Source: Alisma plantago-aquatica (lineage: Eukaryota; Streptophyta; Magnoliopsida; Alismatales; Alismataceae). From it: a stretch of 64,000 nucleotides of DNA. A program made the translations under genes and the position numbers. Below are positions 36,264 to 47,849 of this stretch, one piece after another. Position 1 is the first letter of the stretch. Each line of letters opens with the position of its first letter. A model generated the notes under the pieces. That model was not told where the DNA came from and made no database searches. It saw only the letters and a program-made list of their open reading frames with translations. The stretch is taken from the NCBI GenBank assembly GCA_963693085.1, contig OY856409.1, positions 1,341,302,915 to 1,341,366,914 on the forward strand, in the 5' to 3' direction.

Positions 36264-37620
36264 TGGTGATGCCCATCACCGCACAAAGTGAGACTACTCT
36301 TAACAAAGTGTGAAACTATCACTGATAACCACATTACCATAAAATATGGTAAATTAAAATTGATCACATAACAACATTTCAGGCTGAAAACATCATTTTT
36401 AAAGCCATAAATATTGTGCCACTTGTATCTCATTTATGGCAAAAGATGTTACATATCACTTATTCACTAGCTAGCTAGACACAGCCTTTTACATATGATA
36501 ACATGTTTACATATACAAGCCATGTCAGTACCACCATGGCGAGCCATAGTCTCTGATCTTTGTGAAGAGAAGATCTTCAAGGTAGCCATCATGATAAAAC
36601 CATAGTCTCACAGACAAGAGGAGAAGAAGAAAATAGGATTTTCTAAAAGGAAAATGTGATCAAGGAGATAGAACCACTTACCAAGAGAAGAAACCACCAA
36701 GAATCACCATCAAGAGGATAATCAAGACAAGATCAACACATGCAAGGAGGGTCGACCATCAAAGCTCCAAGATCATCCCTCTCAAGCTCCACCAAGATCC
36801 AAGATCGGCCACAAGAAATAGGGAGAAGAAGATAGAGCTAAAAGAGTTGCTTATATGTGGAGGAGAGACTTTATATACTCGAGAGATAGGAGGGAAGTGA
36901 AGATCTGAGGTGACAAGAAGTTAGGGCATCAAAAGAACACTTGTACCTCCATGGATCGGCCATGCATGTTAACATGCAAGATAAATGTTAATACCAAAGT
37001 AGTGTAGCAACCACTTGGTTCTCAAAGAACATCTTGGTCTAGACACAACATATGTAATGGTCGTAACTCACCCAAAGCCTTATACTAACCAAAACAAAAC
37101 AAAGCAAATCAAATGTGATGTGGTCATAACACATCAACATGGTAAAACCCTAGCGACCAAACCAGGTGCCCAAAGCTCAACCAAACATAGTGTAGCGGTC
37201 GAAACACTTCTCTAAACACACCAACAAGGTCTCTACATAGGTTGATACTCAAGGAACACATATGGTCGTTACCATGATACATGCAACTCATGCAAAACCT
37301 TAATATCGCCTCAAGATGTCACCTCATCATCCAAGGCCCAAAAAAGGCACCCCTTAGCATCACCTTCTTTCTCATGATGTGAAGGCACAAGAAACACGCT
37401 CTCCATGTGACAATTTACAATATAACCCCTCAACATGGGTAAATTGCAACTTGGTACACAATAAGAATACTTAGTTCAAACATAAACCAAACATGACCAA
37501 ACTTGAAACATACACTTGTCATATGTAATTAAGGCATCTCAATAGATTAGATTAAGGTTTAAGCATCTCATTAAGTAGAGCAAACATAAACTAGCACTAA
37601 GCTAGGTCAGGGGCCTTACA
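36264..37620 (-). mobile_element. Solo LTR inside chromovirus integrase
   Basis: It interrupts the integrase reading region. The right end AGGGGCCTTACA is the same terminus as the chromovirus LTR (TGTAAGGCCCCT in element orientation). The left end starts TGGTGATGCC. CAAA occurs directly on both sides (36260-36263 and 37621-37624), a short or decayed target duplication. A TATA-like GTATATAAAG lies near 36866-36876 (minus). There is no coding and no partner LTR, so it is probably the product of LTR-LTR recombination. Confidence 0.8.
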
Positions 37621-38330
37621 CAAACTCTATCAGACTCAGGTGTAGATCCCAACTCCTAAGAAATTGCAACACACAAGCCCTCAGAAGATCTTCTAAAGTT
37701 TGAATAGTCCTTTCAGACTAGCCATCAGTCTACGGATGAAGAGATGTGTTGAATCTCAGTTATGTTCCCATCACTGAATGTAGACGTTCACAAAATTGAC
37801 TTGTAAATTGTGGTCCTTTGTCTAAAACTATAGTCATTGGAATGCCATGCAAATAGACTATCTCATCCACATACACATGTGTCAGTTTCTCTATTGTAAA
37901 TGTCATCTTGACTGGGAAGAAGTGATGTTACTTAGTCAATATGCCAAATATTACCCATATGGAATCATGACCATTGGTTGTCCTAGGAACACAACCACAA
38001 ATTCCATGGTAATATGATCTCATTTTCTCTATGGTATTTGCAAAGGTTGTAATGTCCCTGTAGGTTTTTGGTGCTCAGCCTTCACCTGTTGACAAACTAG
38101 ACATCTGGCAACAAACTCTGCCACATCATGCTTTAGACATGGCCACCAAAACAAATCCTTTAAGTTGTGGTACATCTTGGTACTTCCAGGATGCATCACA
38201 TACATCAAAGAGTGGGCCCCTTCAAGTACCATCTTCCTCAACCCATCAACATTAGGAACTACTGTCCTATTATGGAAACAAATTGTACCATTATCTGACT
38301 CATGAAAGCCATCAAACTTTTCACTGCCAA
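37621..38330 (-). pseudogene. Chromovirus integrase zinc finger and catalytic core
   Basis: The HHCC finger is readable at 38220-38090 (His pair, then CLVCQQ). The core follows: TIVLDKGPQFTSQF with the second catalytic Asp and SLHPQTDG, a stop, then SERTIQT with the catalytic Glu. Several stops interrupt it. The ORF is cut at 37621 by the solo LTR. Confidence 0.88.
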
Positions 38331-39736
38331 TCCCTGATAGGATATTTTATATCACAATATCATTCTATTGTGAATCACAAATATGCTGTCTCAAGGTAGG
38401 TTTAACATGTAAATGTGCCAATAGACCTGCCAACAAAGAAACTTCTAGATGTGTACTCATCGGGCGAAGAGACACTAGCATACCTCTCTTATGGCACACC
38501 AAGGAATACAATTGTGCATTGTCTTCCATTGATGATGATGAAGATGACTTCCTGCTTACCACATCATCTAACACATTCACCTTTCCTAGATGGTAGTATA
38601 TTGTGGAATTATAATATATGATTAGCTCCATCCATCTCCTCTATTTCTTGTTCAACTCTTACTTCAAAAATATATATTGTAGGTTTTTATGGTCGATGAA
38701 GATTTGACAATTTTCTCCATAAAGGTAGTGTCTCCGCATCTTTAAGGCATGGACCGCTGATGCAAGCTCCAGATCATGTGTTGGATAGTTCTCCTTGTGT
38801 TTCTTAAGCAGTCGCGATGCAAAAGAAATCACATTCTTGTCCTACATCAATATGCATCCCAACCCATTCTTCGAAGCATCAAAAAGGACAATGTAGCCTT
38901 TCCCTTGCTTTGGCAGCACTAACATCGGTGCACCTATCAACCTTTATTTTCATGTTGAAAAGAATGTTGATACTTGTCACTCCAAGAAAGAGGAACATCC
39001 TTCCTGATTAGCCTAGTTAGAGTCAATGCTATTGAAACTGAAGTCATGGATGAACCTCTTGTAGTAACATGCCAAACCTAAGAAAGTGTGAATCTCTGTC
39101 AGTGTCTTAGGTTGTTCCCATTCCAGTATGGACTCTACCTTCTTGGGGTCATCACAAACACCTTTAGAAGATATAACATGTCCCACAAAAGTCACTTCTA
39201 ATAACCAAAACTCACACTTGCTAAACTTAGCATACATCATGTGTTGCCTCAACAAGGTTAACGTCTGGCAAAGGTGTTGCTCATGTTGTTGACTATCCTT
39301 GGAGTATATTAGGGTATCATCTATAAGCACGACCACAAATTGATCAATATAGAGATGAAAACACCCTATTCATCATATCCATGAAAGTTGCTGGTGCATT
39401 GGTTATCCCAAACGACATAACCAAAAACTTGTAATGACCATACCCAGTCATGAAAGATGACTTGGGTATGTCATCCACCTTCCTCAACTGATGGTAACCT
39501 GCCCTGAGGTCTATCTTTGAAAACATAGTAACACCTCTCAACTGATCAAAAAGGTCATCAATCATTGGCAACAAATACTTATTCTTTATGGTCACCTCGT
39601 TCAACTATCAGTAGTCTATACGTAACCTCATTGAACTGTCCTTATTCTTGACAAACAACATGGGAGCACCCCAAGAGGAAGTTCTCAGTCTGATAAAAAC
39701 CTTCTCTAACAATTCTTGCAACTATTTCCTTAACTC
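38331..39736 (-). pseudogene. Chromovirus reverse transcriptase and RNase H
   Basis: The RT palm is clear: [14 protein letters not shown] carries the first Asp, [18 protein letters not shown] follows, and the polymerase box is LIDDTLIYSK with both Asp residues intact. A frameshift near 39340 and two adjacent stops near 39610 break the frame. The connection piece (FLGLACYYKRFIHDFS) ends at about 39020. RNase H is badly decayed, with its final GKVNVLDDVVSRK at about 38590-38550. Confidence 0.92.
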
Positions 39737-40447
39737 CTACATCTCTACCGATTCCATTCTATACGGTGACTGCGCTATGGGATATGTTCTAAAGACAAGA
39801 TTGATCTTAGAGTCAATCTCTCTAGTAGGGGGAACACCAGGAAACTCTTCAGGAAAAACAACCTCAAGCTTTCGAAAAACTGGCACCTCTGGGATATTAG
39901 GACCCTTCCTTTTGATATCCACAACATGGGCTAAGAAAGTCTCACATCCTTGTCTCATCAACCGCTCCGTTGTCATAGCTGACATCAAACATGTAGGTAG
40001 AATCTTCCTATAACCTTGGAAGATCCACAAGATATCTCCATCATGGAATGTCGCCACCTTAGTACTACAGTCCAACATTACCTTGTATTTCTCTACAGTA
40101 TCCATTCCTAGGATCACATTGAATTCATGCATATTAAGTGAAAATATATCTACTTGAATGTTGCATCATGAGAAAGAAAGAATGCAAGAGGAACACACTC
40201 ACTGTAACTCTGCGGAACCAACCTAAGGAGTCTCTAATTGAATACTATCATATGTATGATTAAAAGGCAGATAACAACTATCTATCACCTCTCCGGTGAT
40301 AAAAGAGTGTGTCGCACCCGGGACAACTAGTACATATACAAAACAAGAAGCAGACAAATCATAATGAAATAACTTCATCTGACCTATCACGACCCGTTGG
40401 TTGACCACTACTTCTGGCTGCCTCATAGCATAGAACCTAGTTGTCAC
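39737..40447 (-). pseudogene. Chromovirus protease and pre-RT linker
   Basis: The protease region reads VPGATHSFI where the aspartic protease site normally has D-S-G, so the catalytic Asp is lost (40223-40447 frame). Downstream are FNVILGMD and the linker VFPEEFPGVPPTREID that normally leads into RT. Confidence 0.85.
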
Positions 40448-41096
40448 CTACTGCCATCCACATCCTCTGTTAGCTTGTCTTGAGGATCCTGCCTGTGATG
40501 CTTGACTACATCCTCTTCCACCACCACCGTTAAACTGGAACTATTGTGAACCCTACTGACTCTACCTTGGTTGTTGAGTCATCTCCTCATCTTTCAAAGA
40601 GAAATACCACTTGGCATGCCACATATGTCTACACTTATGACATGTCTTACTTTCATACCATGGCCTAGATGACCCTGTCACTAAAATTGATGATGTGCTA
40701 CGCACTCCTATCGGTGTAAAATAGTGGCCTCTGCCCCTACTCGGTGTCCACTGTGATGAAGACCTCTGCTCGCTAAAAGTCAACCTCTGTTGTGATTATG
40801 GTGAAGAAAACGTCAACTTCTTAAAGCCTCCAGAAGATTGCCCTTGGAATTGAGCCAGTCTTTTCTTAGCATTAGCTTCACGCTTCTCTATGACATACCT
40901 CTCAATCTGTGACTCCACAAAGGTGGAAAACCTTTCTCTATTCCCCAAGGCTGGCGTTGTAGTAGTCAACCTTTACTGAATCTATGGATCCTTTCTTTAT
41001 CTGTTGCTGTCATATGAGGGAAGAACCTCAAAATTTCCATAAAATTTGACCCATACTCATTAATAGTCATCGCTCATTGTCGAATCTTCTCAAACT
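40448..41096 (-). pseudogene. Chromovirus gag, C-terminal part with zinc knuckle
   Basis: The zinc knuckle CHKCRHMWHAKWYF (about 40660-40615) lacks the last Cys of CCHC. The upstream Arg/Lys-rich stretch is decayed. The region joins the gag N-terminal part across the copia-type solo LTR. Confidence 0.75.
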
Positions 41097-43301
41097 TGTT
41101 GGAAAATACAGGCACAAAGTATAGCAGCAAAAATAAAATTTTTATCTATCTGTATTTCCCATAACAGCAAGATCACATCAACTACTATGAAATAGGAAAG
41201 AAGGCTTAATGAGTTATACCTATTCCTAGAGCAAGTCCAATGACAACAACTCACTTCAATGCAACTATCTACTAGTTTCTCTTGGATAGTGGTTGTGCAA
41301 CTCCTGGTCTTCACCACAGACAACGAGCACGACAACCCCTGTAGTGACTCATGTGGTCTCGCCATAGACTACATGCTGACTTTGCTCTCCTAACAGCAAC
41401 CAAAGGACTCCTGTCTCTAGATTAGTCCACATAGTCCAACTAGAACTTCTGTCATTTAATTATAATAGACAGGAAGGAGTTTTCCCTTTTGTTGGTGTAC
41501 TAGTCACCAACTTGCTCTCCCACAACAACAATCCTCAGTTGTTCTCTCCCGTCGTTATCCCTCCCTTATTAGGTAAGACTTGCTTGGTCTCTCTCAGTTA
41601 CCACTACTAGAGAGGACAATAACTATTATAGAAAATGATTCTCGATTGATGTTGTTGTATTCTCGGAAGCCTCCAGTAGCCCTCTATTTATATGGGGTAG
41701 GGTTCCCAGTCCGTTCAAGATTTGTGTGGGACTAGAAGGGACCGAAAGATCTTAAATTTTCACAAATTGCAAACCATAATACATCGTCTGTTCACATGAT
41801 ATGGTCGTCTCTCACTACCAAATGGCCATTTGATAGTTTACCAATCACATAAAAAATTGGCAAGTCGTTTCCAATTAATGTTAGATATTAATTCCTTGCA
41901 CCACAAGTATTGTGTAATCGAAATGATTTGGGAAAGTATATAGAACCTTCCCTGGCTTAACTGAGAAATCTCACACATGCGAGACAATCATCTCACTCAC
42001 CCAAATGGTCGTCTAATGAGTTGAGTCAAATCGGTTGGTTCATCATAATGAATGGGTCAGTTCACACCTAAGTTTGGGAAGCAATTAGCCAATTCAATTT
42101 CTGATCGGCCTGACAACCCAAATGGCTATCTCAACACTCAAGATGATCATCTTGCTTGTCCAAATGGTCATCTCACCCTATGAGATTGTCGTTTGGTAGT
42201 GCAGTCAGCCAGTCTATTGCATGAATTAAATACTTAAACACTTCAGTAATCAATCCAATCATCATTCAAGATTGAACTCGTCTTCTTGATGAGTTCCTTT
42301 ATGTGTGACCCTATAGGTCCCATGTCATGTTGGCAGTGAATGTCCATAATTAGCTTATGACATCATAAGCAAAGAGTGTTTCCTAGTCACATATCAGTGC
42401 TACCCACGTGAATGGAAAGCTGGAGAACAACTTCAACCTACAGTCTATGCAAGATGTTGTAGCGATTGTATAATTCCTTTGTCTCTGATATCTAGGATGA
42501 ACTTGAGGCATGGAATCATCATCCTCTCAACGTTCAATCCATGTTCCTTAAACCAAGAGCAGTCTATTTGAGATAATGTGACATCAATATTATATATTGA
42601 TTCACATGTGCATGCACATGCGTTTCTCAGTCTCTCTTATCAAGCGGCTAGGATATCAATCTCCAGTAAGAGGGACAAATCCCATATCTACCACTCGCAG
42701 TCTATCACCATGTGTCAAATTCACCCAATCATCACCGTTATAACAACCCATATTCCAGGACTGCGTTTGATGATGTCAAGGCGTACCCAATGATATGTGA
42801 TGGGTGTAGTGATTTCAGGTCTTAAGAATCACAATTGCCAACTTCACTTTGAGAGATGACTATGACCAAAAATGATGGTTTCCATGTGTTACTCTCAAGG
42901 TGGGTTTGTCTGATACATTGTTCCCTAACATGTATCTATGTGCTTGGTTTGATATCACCATATCATGACTAATGAGATTCTACCATCAACCAACCCACAC
43001 TCTAGTTTTATGTGTTACTAATGTGTATCTACCTTCCACAGTAAAAACCGACTAGGAACATAATAAGAATGTACATACTCTTAGCATTCATATGATCTCA
43101 TTCTTCCAAGTCATGTACTTGAAGACATACGCCACTGAGTATTGTCAGTCTTTAAGCATTCATAATGTTTCATCATTATCTCATAACCGAATGAAACTGA
43201 ATGAATTGGAAGCTTGCCTTTATGAGTATTAATCAAACCCTTTATGGTATATTCCATGTCAATCATCACATGATTGACTCTATAGACATACCTTACCAAC
43301 A
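41097..43301 (-). mobile_element. Copia-type solo LTR (copy A) inside chromovirus gag
   Basis: 2205 bp with ends TGTTGG...CCAACA. The perfect 5-bp duplication AAACT is at 41092-41096 and 43302-43306. It is homologous along its length to copy B (51142-53301), which lies in the opposite orientation. TATA-like CATATAAATAG is at 41684-41694 (minus). Termini of this type are common in Ty1/copia elements. No internal region is present. Confidence 0.92.
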
Positions 43302-43861
43302 AAACTGATAGGTTTTCTCATCTAGAAATGTCTCGGGGAAATATTGGCTGATAAACTCTCACCAAAATTCCTCCCAACTTATCACGATTCCTGGCAATTT
43401 CTCCTCTTCTATGACCCACTAGTAGCTAGCACTACCCTTTAACAAGTAAAAAACATACTTAACTTTGTCCTCTTTAGGGATGTTCATAATCTTGAACGCT
43501 TTCTCCAACTCTATTAGCCACATGTCGGCATCTATTGGATCAAAAGTACCAGCATACTCAATCACTCCCACGCGTCTAAGATGTTCAAACGTCTTCCCAA
43601 CACCTTGAGATTCCACATTAGGAATGACTCACCTAGCTTGAGGTATTTGTGTTCTATCCTCTATATGTGTAATCATGGCCATCATCTGTCTAAACATAGA
43701 CTAAAACTCAGGATTGGCCATTGTTGTCGGGTCTGTCTGAGGCATCACAAGCTACTCTGGCTTTCTGTCTCTGGCACTCTTGCCTCGCGTCTCTGCCTCC
43801 TAGCACCTTCTCATGGTGCAACATAGATACTCTCGATGTGTTCTTCATGTCCTCCAGACAT
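43302..43861 (-). pseudogene. Chromovirus gag, N-terminal part
   Basis: The probable start is the ATG at 43859-43861 (MSGGHEEH). A capsid-like stretch follows: FDPIDADMWLIELEKAFKIM and KVKYVFYLLKGSASYWW (about 43540-43410). There are internal stops near the N-terminus and after 43419. It is cut at 43302 by the solo LTR. Confidence 0.85.
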
Positions 43862-43943
43862 ATCTACATAAGCATAAGCTATGATTAGATATGTTGGATA
43901 CATATAAATAGACTCAAACCTATGTCCCTATAGACTCAGCAAA

Positions 43944-43961
43944 CCTAGAGCCCTGATACCA
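43944..43961 (-). other. Chromovirus primer binding site (tRNA-iMet type)
   Basis: The minus strand reads TGGTATCAGGGCTCTAGG, about 9 nt inside the 5' LTR. It matches the TGGTATCAGAGC complement of tRNA-iMet with one early mismatch. Confidence 0.9.
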
Positions 43962-43970
43962 ACTTAACCA

Positions 43971-46900
43971 TGATGCCTCGTCATGCTAAATGAGATTACT
44001 CAAAACACAAAACACGATCAACTAAGAACTAATCACATAGCCAGATTAGCAAAAGAATCACAATCAACTCTAACATTATAAACAAGCTCGGGAACATTTA
44101 CATAAAGGTCCTTTTTTCATTTTCATATACCATAATAGGTATTTACATCTGTATCCATTGGCCTCAGCCACATCCTGTATACAAAACATATTCCACATGT
44201 ACTTATCATATTTAAAAACATCGACATTCTGCCAAAATCTCGTGTTGATACAAGTATATCATCTAGAAAACACATCCCATACCCAGACCTAAGAGTACAG
44301 GGATGGAACTAAGACCCTACTACTTACATCTACAGCTGACCAACCTTCTGAGTTTATTGATCACTCGATTGCTCCTCTTCTATAGCACGACCTCGACCAC
44401 ATTGCCCGTGACCACCTAAAAAGATGTGGTGACCCACGAGTGAGACCCATGTCCCATCGAGAGATATAGCTCTCTTCAACAAATATTGATTACAACAGAT
44501 TAATTAACAATATTAGACTTAACAGATTGAGTATTGAATAAGCAATTAAGCAGGTTGAATAGTTTAAACATATTAAGCAAGATAAACAAACAAGCTTAGC
44601 AACAAGTATAATTACTCAGATTTCATAAGACTTTATCATATAAAAGATGGTGTAGTGAAAAGACAATTCAAGGGCTAACATTCAAGGTGAAGCATGTTTA
44701 ACACTAGAAAATATACTACATGACTTGTATTACATTTTATATAATGTCATGGGGAGTTTGAGTCATATCATTCAAAGTCCAACTGACCAGTGCAAAGTTG
44801 AAATCAGTTCTATACAAGATCTAGGAAGAGTCAGACTCCAATATCTCCTCTATACTCAGTCAGTATGAGTCTGCACTGTAGTGACATATCAGTCAACTAC
44901 CAACAATGACATATAGTGAAGATGATAACAACTAGTCCACCCATGATACAGGTCATGACACTATACACCAAGGTATGTAAAGAAAAACCTTATTCACATT
45001 ACACATATAATCTCTAAGATACGACCACAACTATTCTAAAAAAGAGGGTTAGGTGTGACCGCAACCATCCTCCCTAAACACTTGGGGTCAGGATAATAAG
45101 TACCCCTCATATTCAACAATATGCACTCTAAGTTTCCCTTAGGAATACTCAGTTTACCATCCAATAAGTTCTAACATTGAAGATGGTTGTATGGAACAGG
45201 GCACTGCATGATTAGGGTTACACTTGATTAATTACTGCCAATTTGGGTGAATTAAGGCTTCATCATACAATTGGACATAAAAACCATAATTCATTTCTAT
45301 CAAGAGTATAAGTATTGAAACCTCAAAAGATATAAAACGTTTGAGGTATAAATATTTTTTTTGGTGACTGAGAGAACCCACCCCGGGCAAGCCTGACATG
45401 GTTTTGAGGTATAAATCTTAATCACATTACCACCTACTATCATTCATTACAATCAATGGACCACATTTATCATCATACCATTATAAGATACCAATTGCTT
45501 ATCACAGAGTTATAGGGTTCAAACACTTAATGTTTTGTGAAAAGGATTACACCTTCATCAGGGTTCAACCATGCCCAACAGGTTATAAAGCCCATCATAT
45601 CAATCCCTACAAGATCATCATTTATTTTTTAATGCCTTAGGACAAGGCCCAATAGGTCATCACATGTGACCTATAACAAGGACTATGGTATTTAACTAGC
45701 ATCATGTCAAGGTTTCAACACAACAAGGCATAATTTCATTGTCACATTTAATCATTCAAGAATGCAGATTATAACTAATCACCATCATTTAGTTACAATA
45801 GAGTTGGTGTAACAAGCCATGTCTCATTAGGGGTACACATCCCCCTGTTATGGTGATTTATCAAATATATTCATACGAGGGCAAATGTAAGACTACAAGT
45901 TAAGGGCATTAAACCACCAAATTCTCATTATTAAAACCAAAATATTATACTATACGATTCATTCTAATCCATTTGATGTTGAAGCATCCAACCTTCAATC
46001 ATTGGATTGGGTTCATTATTCAAAACCATCAATTTGAGTATAGGTCTAAGCCTTGAATCAATTGAACCAAGAACCCATTGGTCTAGGGCTTAATTGAAGT
46101 TACATTTAAATCCTTGACTCACCATTGATTGCGGTGACCTGATCCAACATCGGTTGATAGGGTCAACTTTACCATCCTTTGTCACCATTGGATGTTGAGT
46201 TAAAACCACCACCGATTCATGTCATCTATAGGGCATTAGACCATCAGTTGATAAGCTTCTAAAGGAGCCTATAACTAACCTAAGTAGTGACTATTGGTTG
46301 ACACCATAAGTTATCACCATTGGTTGACATCATGGGTTGTCAACATGGTATGACCATCTATTCATGTGTAAAGTGGAAAACAGCCTATAACTCTTTGTAG
46401 AGACCATTGTTTGATAGGTGCTTAGCACCATCGATTGTCAAGACAACCTAAACTAAGTAATCTTCTACCTTAGGAAGAACATGCAAATGATTTCAGATTC
46501 ATCTATAACTCAAAACTAAGCAAGGAACACCATAAAAATTGAAACCCTAAGCAAGCATAACTTCTAAGTGCTTAAATCTTCATTTTAGAGAAAGTAAATG
46601 AGAAAGCAAGCTTGTAGTAATCAATAAAAGTGAAGAGGGTCATCAAACTCGTCTCAAGGAAGAAGAAAAGGTTCTAGAAATAAGAAACATGAGTAAAGAA
46701 GGTGGAAAACCCCTATCTTTAGGTTTGAACTCAGCCAAGCAGCACCTTTCTCCACTAGGGAAGCAAACCCTAGGTAGGAGCAAGAAAGATGGGATCTTTG
46801 AGCTTCAGAATAACTTTTACCATGGAACAGTAGAGTTCTATCCAAGAAGGATTTAGGAGGAAGAAGAAAAAAAAAAGAAACAAAGGAGAGAAGGAGCTAC

Positions 46901-47844
46901 TTACTCGTTTAGGTCAAGATCACCAAAAGAGAGCTTTGTAAACCCTAGAAGGGAGCAAAACAAAACCCTAGAAACTCCAACAAGAAGGTCAGACACCTTC
47001 TTCTTTCTTAGGCAAATCCTCAGCCTACCAGTAGGGGAAAGACGAGATCTTGAGAAAGAAGAAGAGATAGGAGACCAAAGGCTTTGTTTGGGATCCTAAG
47101 GATAAGTATATAGAGCTTAAAGATAAGGGAGAGAAGAAGCTTGAGGTGTCCTAGCAGATTTCCATGTATCCATGGCCTAAAGCTTCCATGGACATGCAAG
47201 AAGCAGCTCCACTGATTGTAGGAGTCTTCTACACCACTGAATGATGGACTCCTAGGGTGGCAATAAGTTTTTATGCAATGGAAAACCATTGTTTGTTCAA
47301 ACCCTAACTTACTAGGTGATGAACCATCATTTAATCCTCCTTTTATGTAACCACCGGTCCAAGTGAAACAAACCAGAAAACCCATCAACCTAGGTCCTTC
47401 TAGAATGAAAACCAATGATCACCACCTATTGGTGACCATCAGATGTCAACCAAATAGGTGGATCATTGGTTGGTGGCTCCTAAAGTTAGCTCATCCATGA
47501 AGGGGTAAACCCTAATTCTCCATAGAAAGGAATCACCTCCAAACCAAGGTACAAACAAGCGCCCCATGGACCAACAAGCTCCAGAATGATAAGATAACAT
47601 CTAAGGAACATAATGCATGTGAAAAATTGCAAATAAAACCTCTCATGTGGAAAAATTGTAAAAAAGTTTAAAATATACATAAAATTGCATAACGTGCTCA
47701 AACAACGTCCAAATTGGACCAAATTTTAAACTTAAGCATGTCACATGATATCAGAACATATCACAAGGTTATATGAAGGTTTTAAGCACTCAATTATTAT
47801 AATTAATCTTGTTCAACACTTTAATCCAGGTCAGGGGCTTTATA
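43971..47844 (-). repeat. Chromovirus 5' LTR (3874 bp)
   Basis: The partner of 31801-35571. The left edge is TGATGCCTCG and the right edge GGGGCTTTATA, where the expected terminal CA is mutated. It carries a 49-bp retroposed insertion (45354-45402) missing from the other LTR. Confidence 0.92.
45354..45402 (-). mobile_element. 49-bp retroposed fragment with poly(A) and 14-bp TSD
   Basis: Absent from the other LTR. It is flanked by TTTGAGGTATAAAT at 45340-45353 and 45403-45416. In minus orientation it ends CAGTCACCAAAAAAAAT, so a short A tail is present. This is probably the 3' end of a severely 5'-truncated SINE or other retroposon; I do not recognise the family. Confidence 0.85.
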
Positions 47845-47849
47845 ATCAC

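Larger units (their letters stand above)
31801..47844 (-). mobile_element. Tekay/Del-type chromovirus, complete but decayed, interrupted by two solo LTRs
   Basis: LTRs at 31801-35571 (3') and 43971-47844 (5') enclose gag, protease, RT, RNase H, integrase and a chromodomain, all reading leftward. The 5-bp duplication ATCAC flanks it (31796-31800 and 47845-47849). A tRNA-iMet-type primer site (43944-43961) and a purine tract (35572-35589) fix orientation. The LTRs differ by more than 10% in sampled stretches, so the insertion is old. Solo LTRs sit inside integrase (36264-37620) and gag (41097-43301). The host is LINE-1. Confidence 0.94.

Noticed and set aside
42578..42793. Frame inside copia-type solo LTR A (and 51861-52052 in copy B)
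   Set aside because: Short, lying in LTR sequence and without a domain; homologous DNA is explained by the shared LTR.
47020..47722. 131- and 78-codon frames in the chromovirus 5' LTR
   Set aside because: Not conserved as frames in the other LTR, and no domain; LTR sequence.
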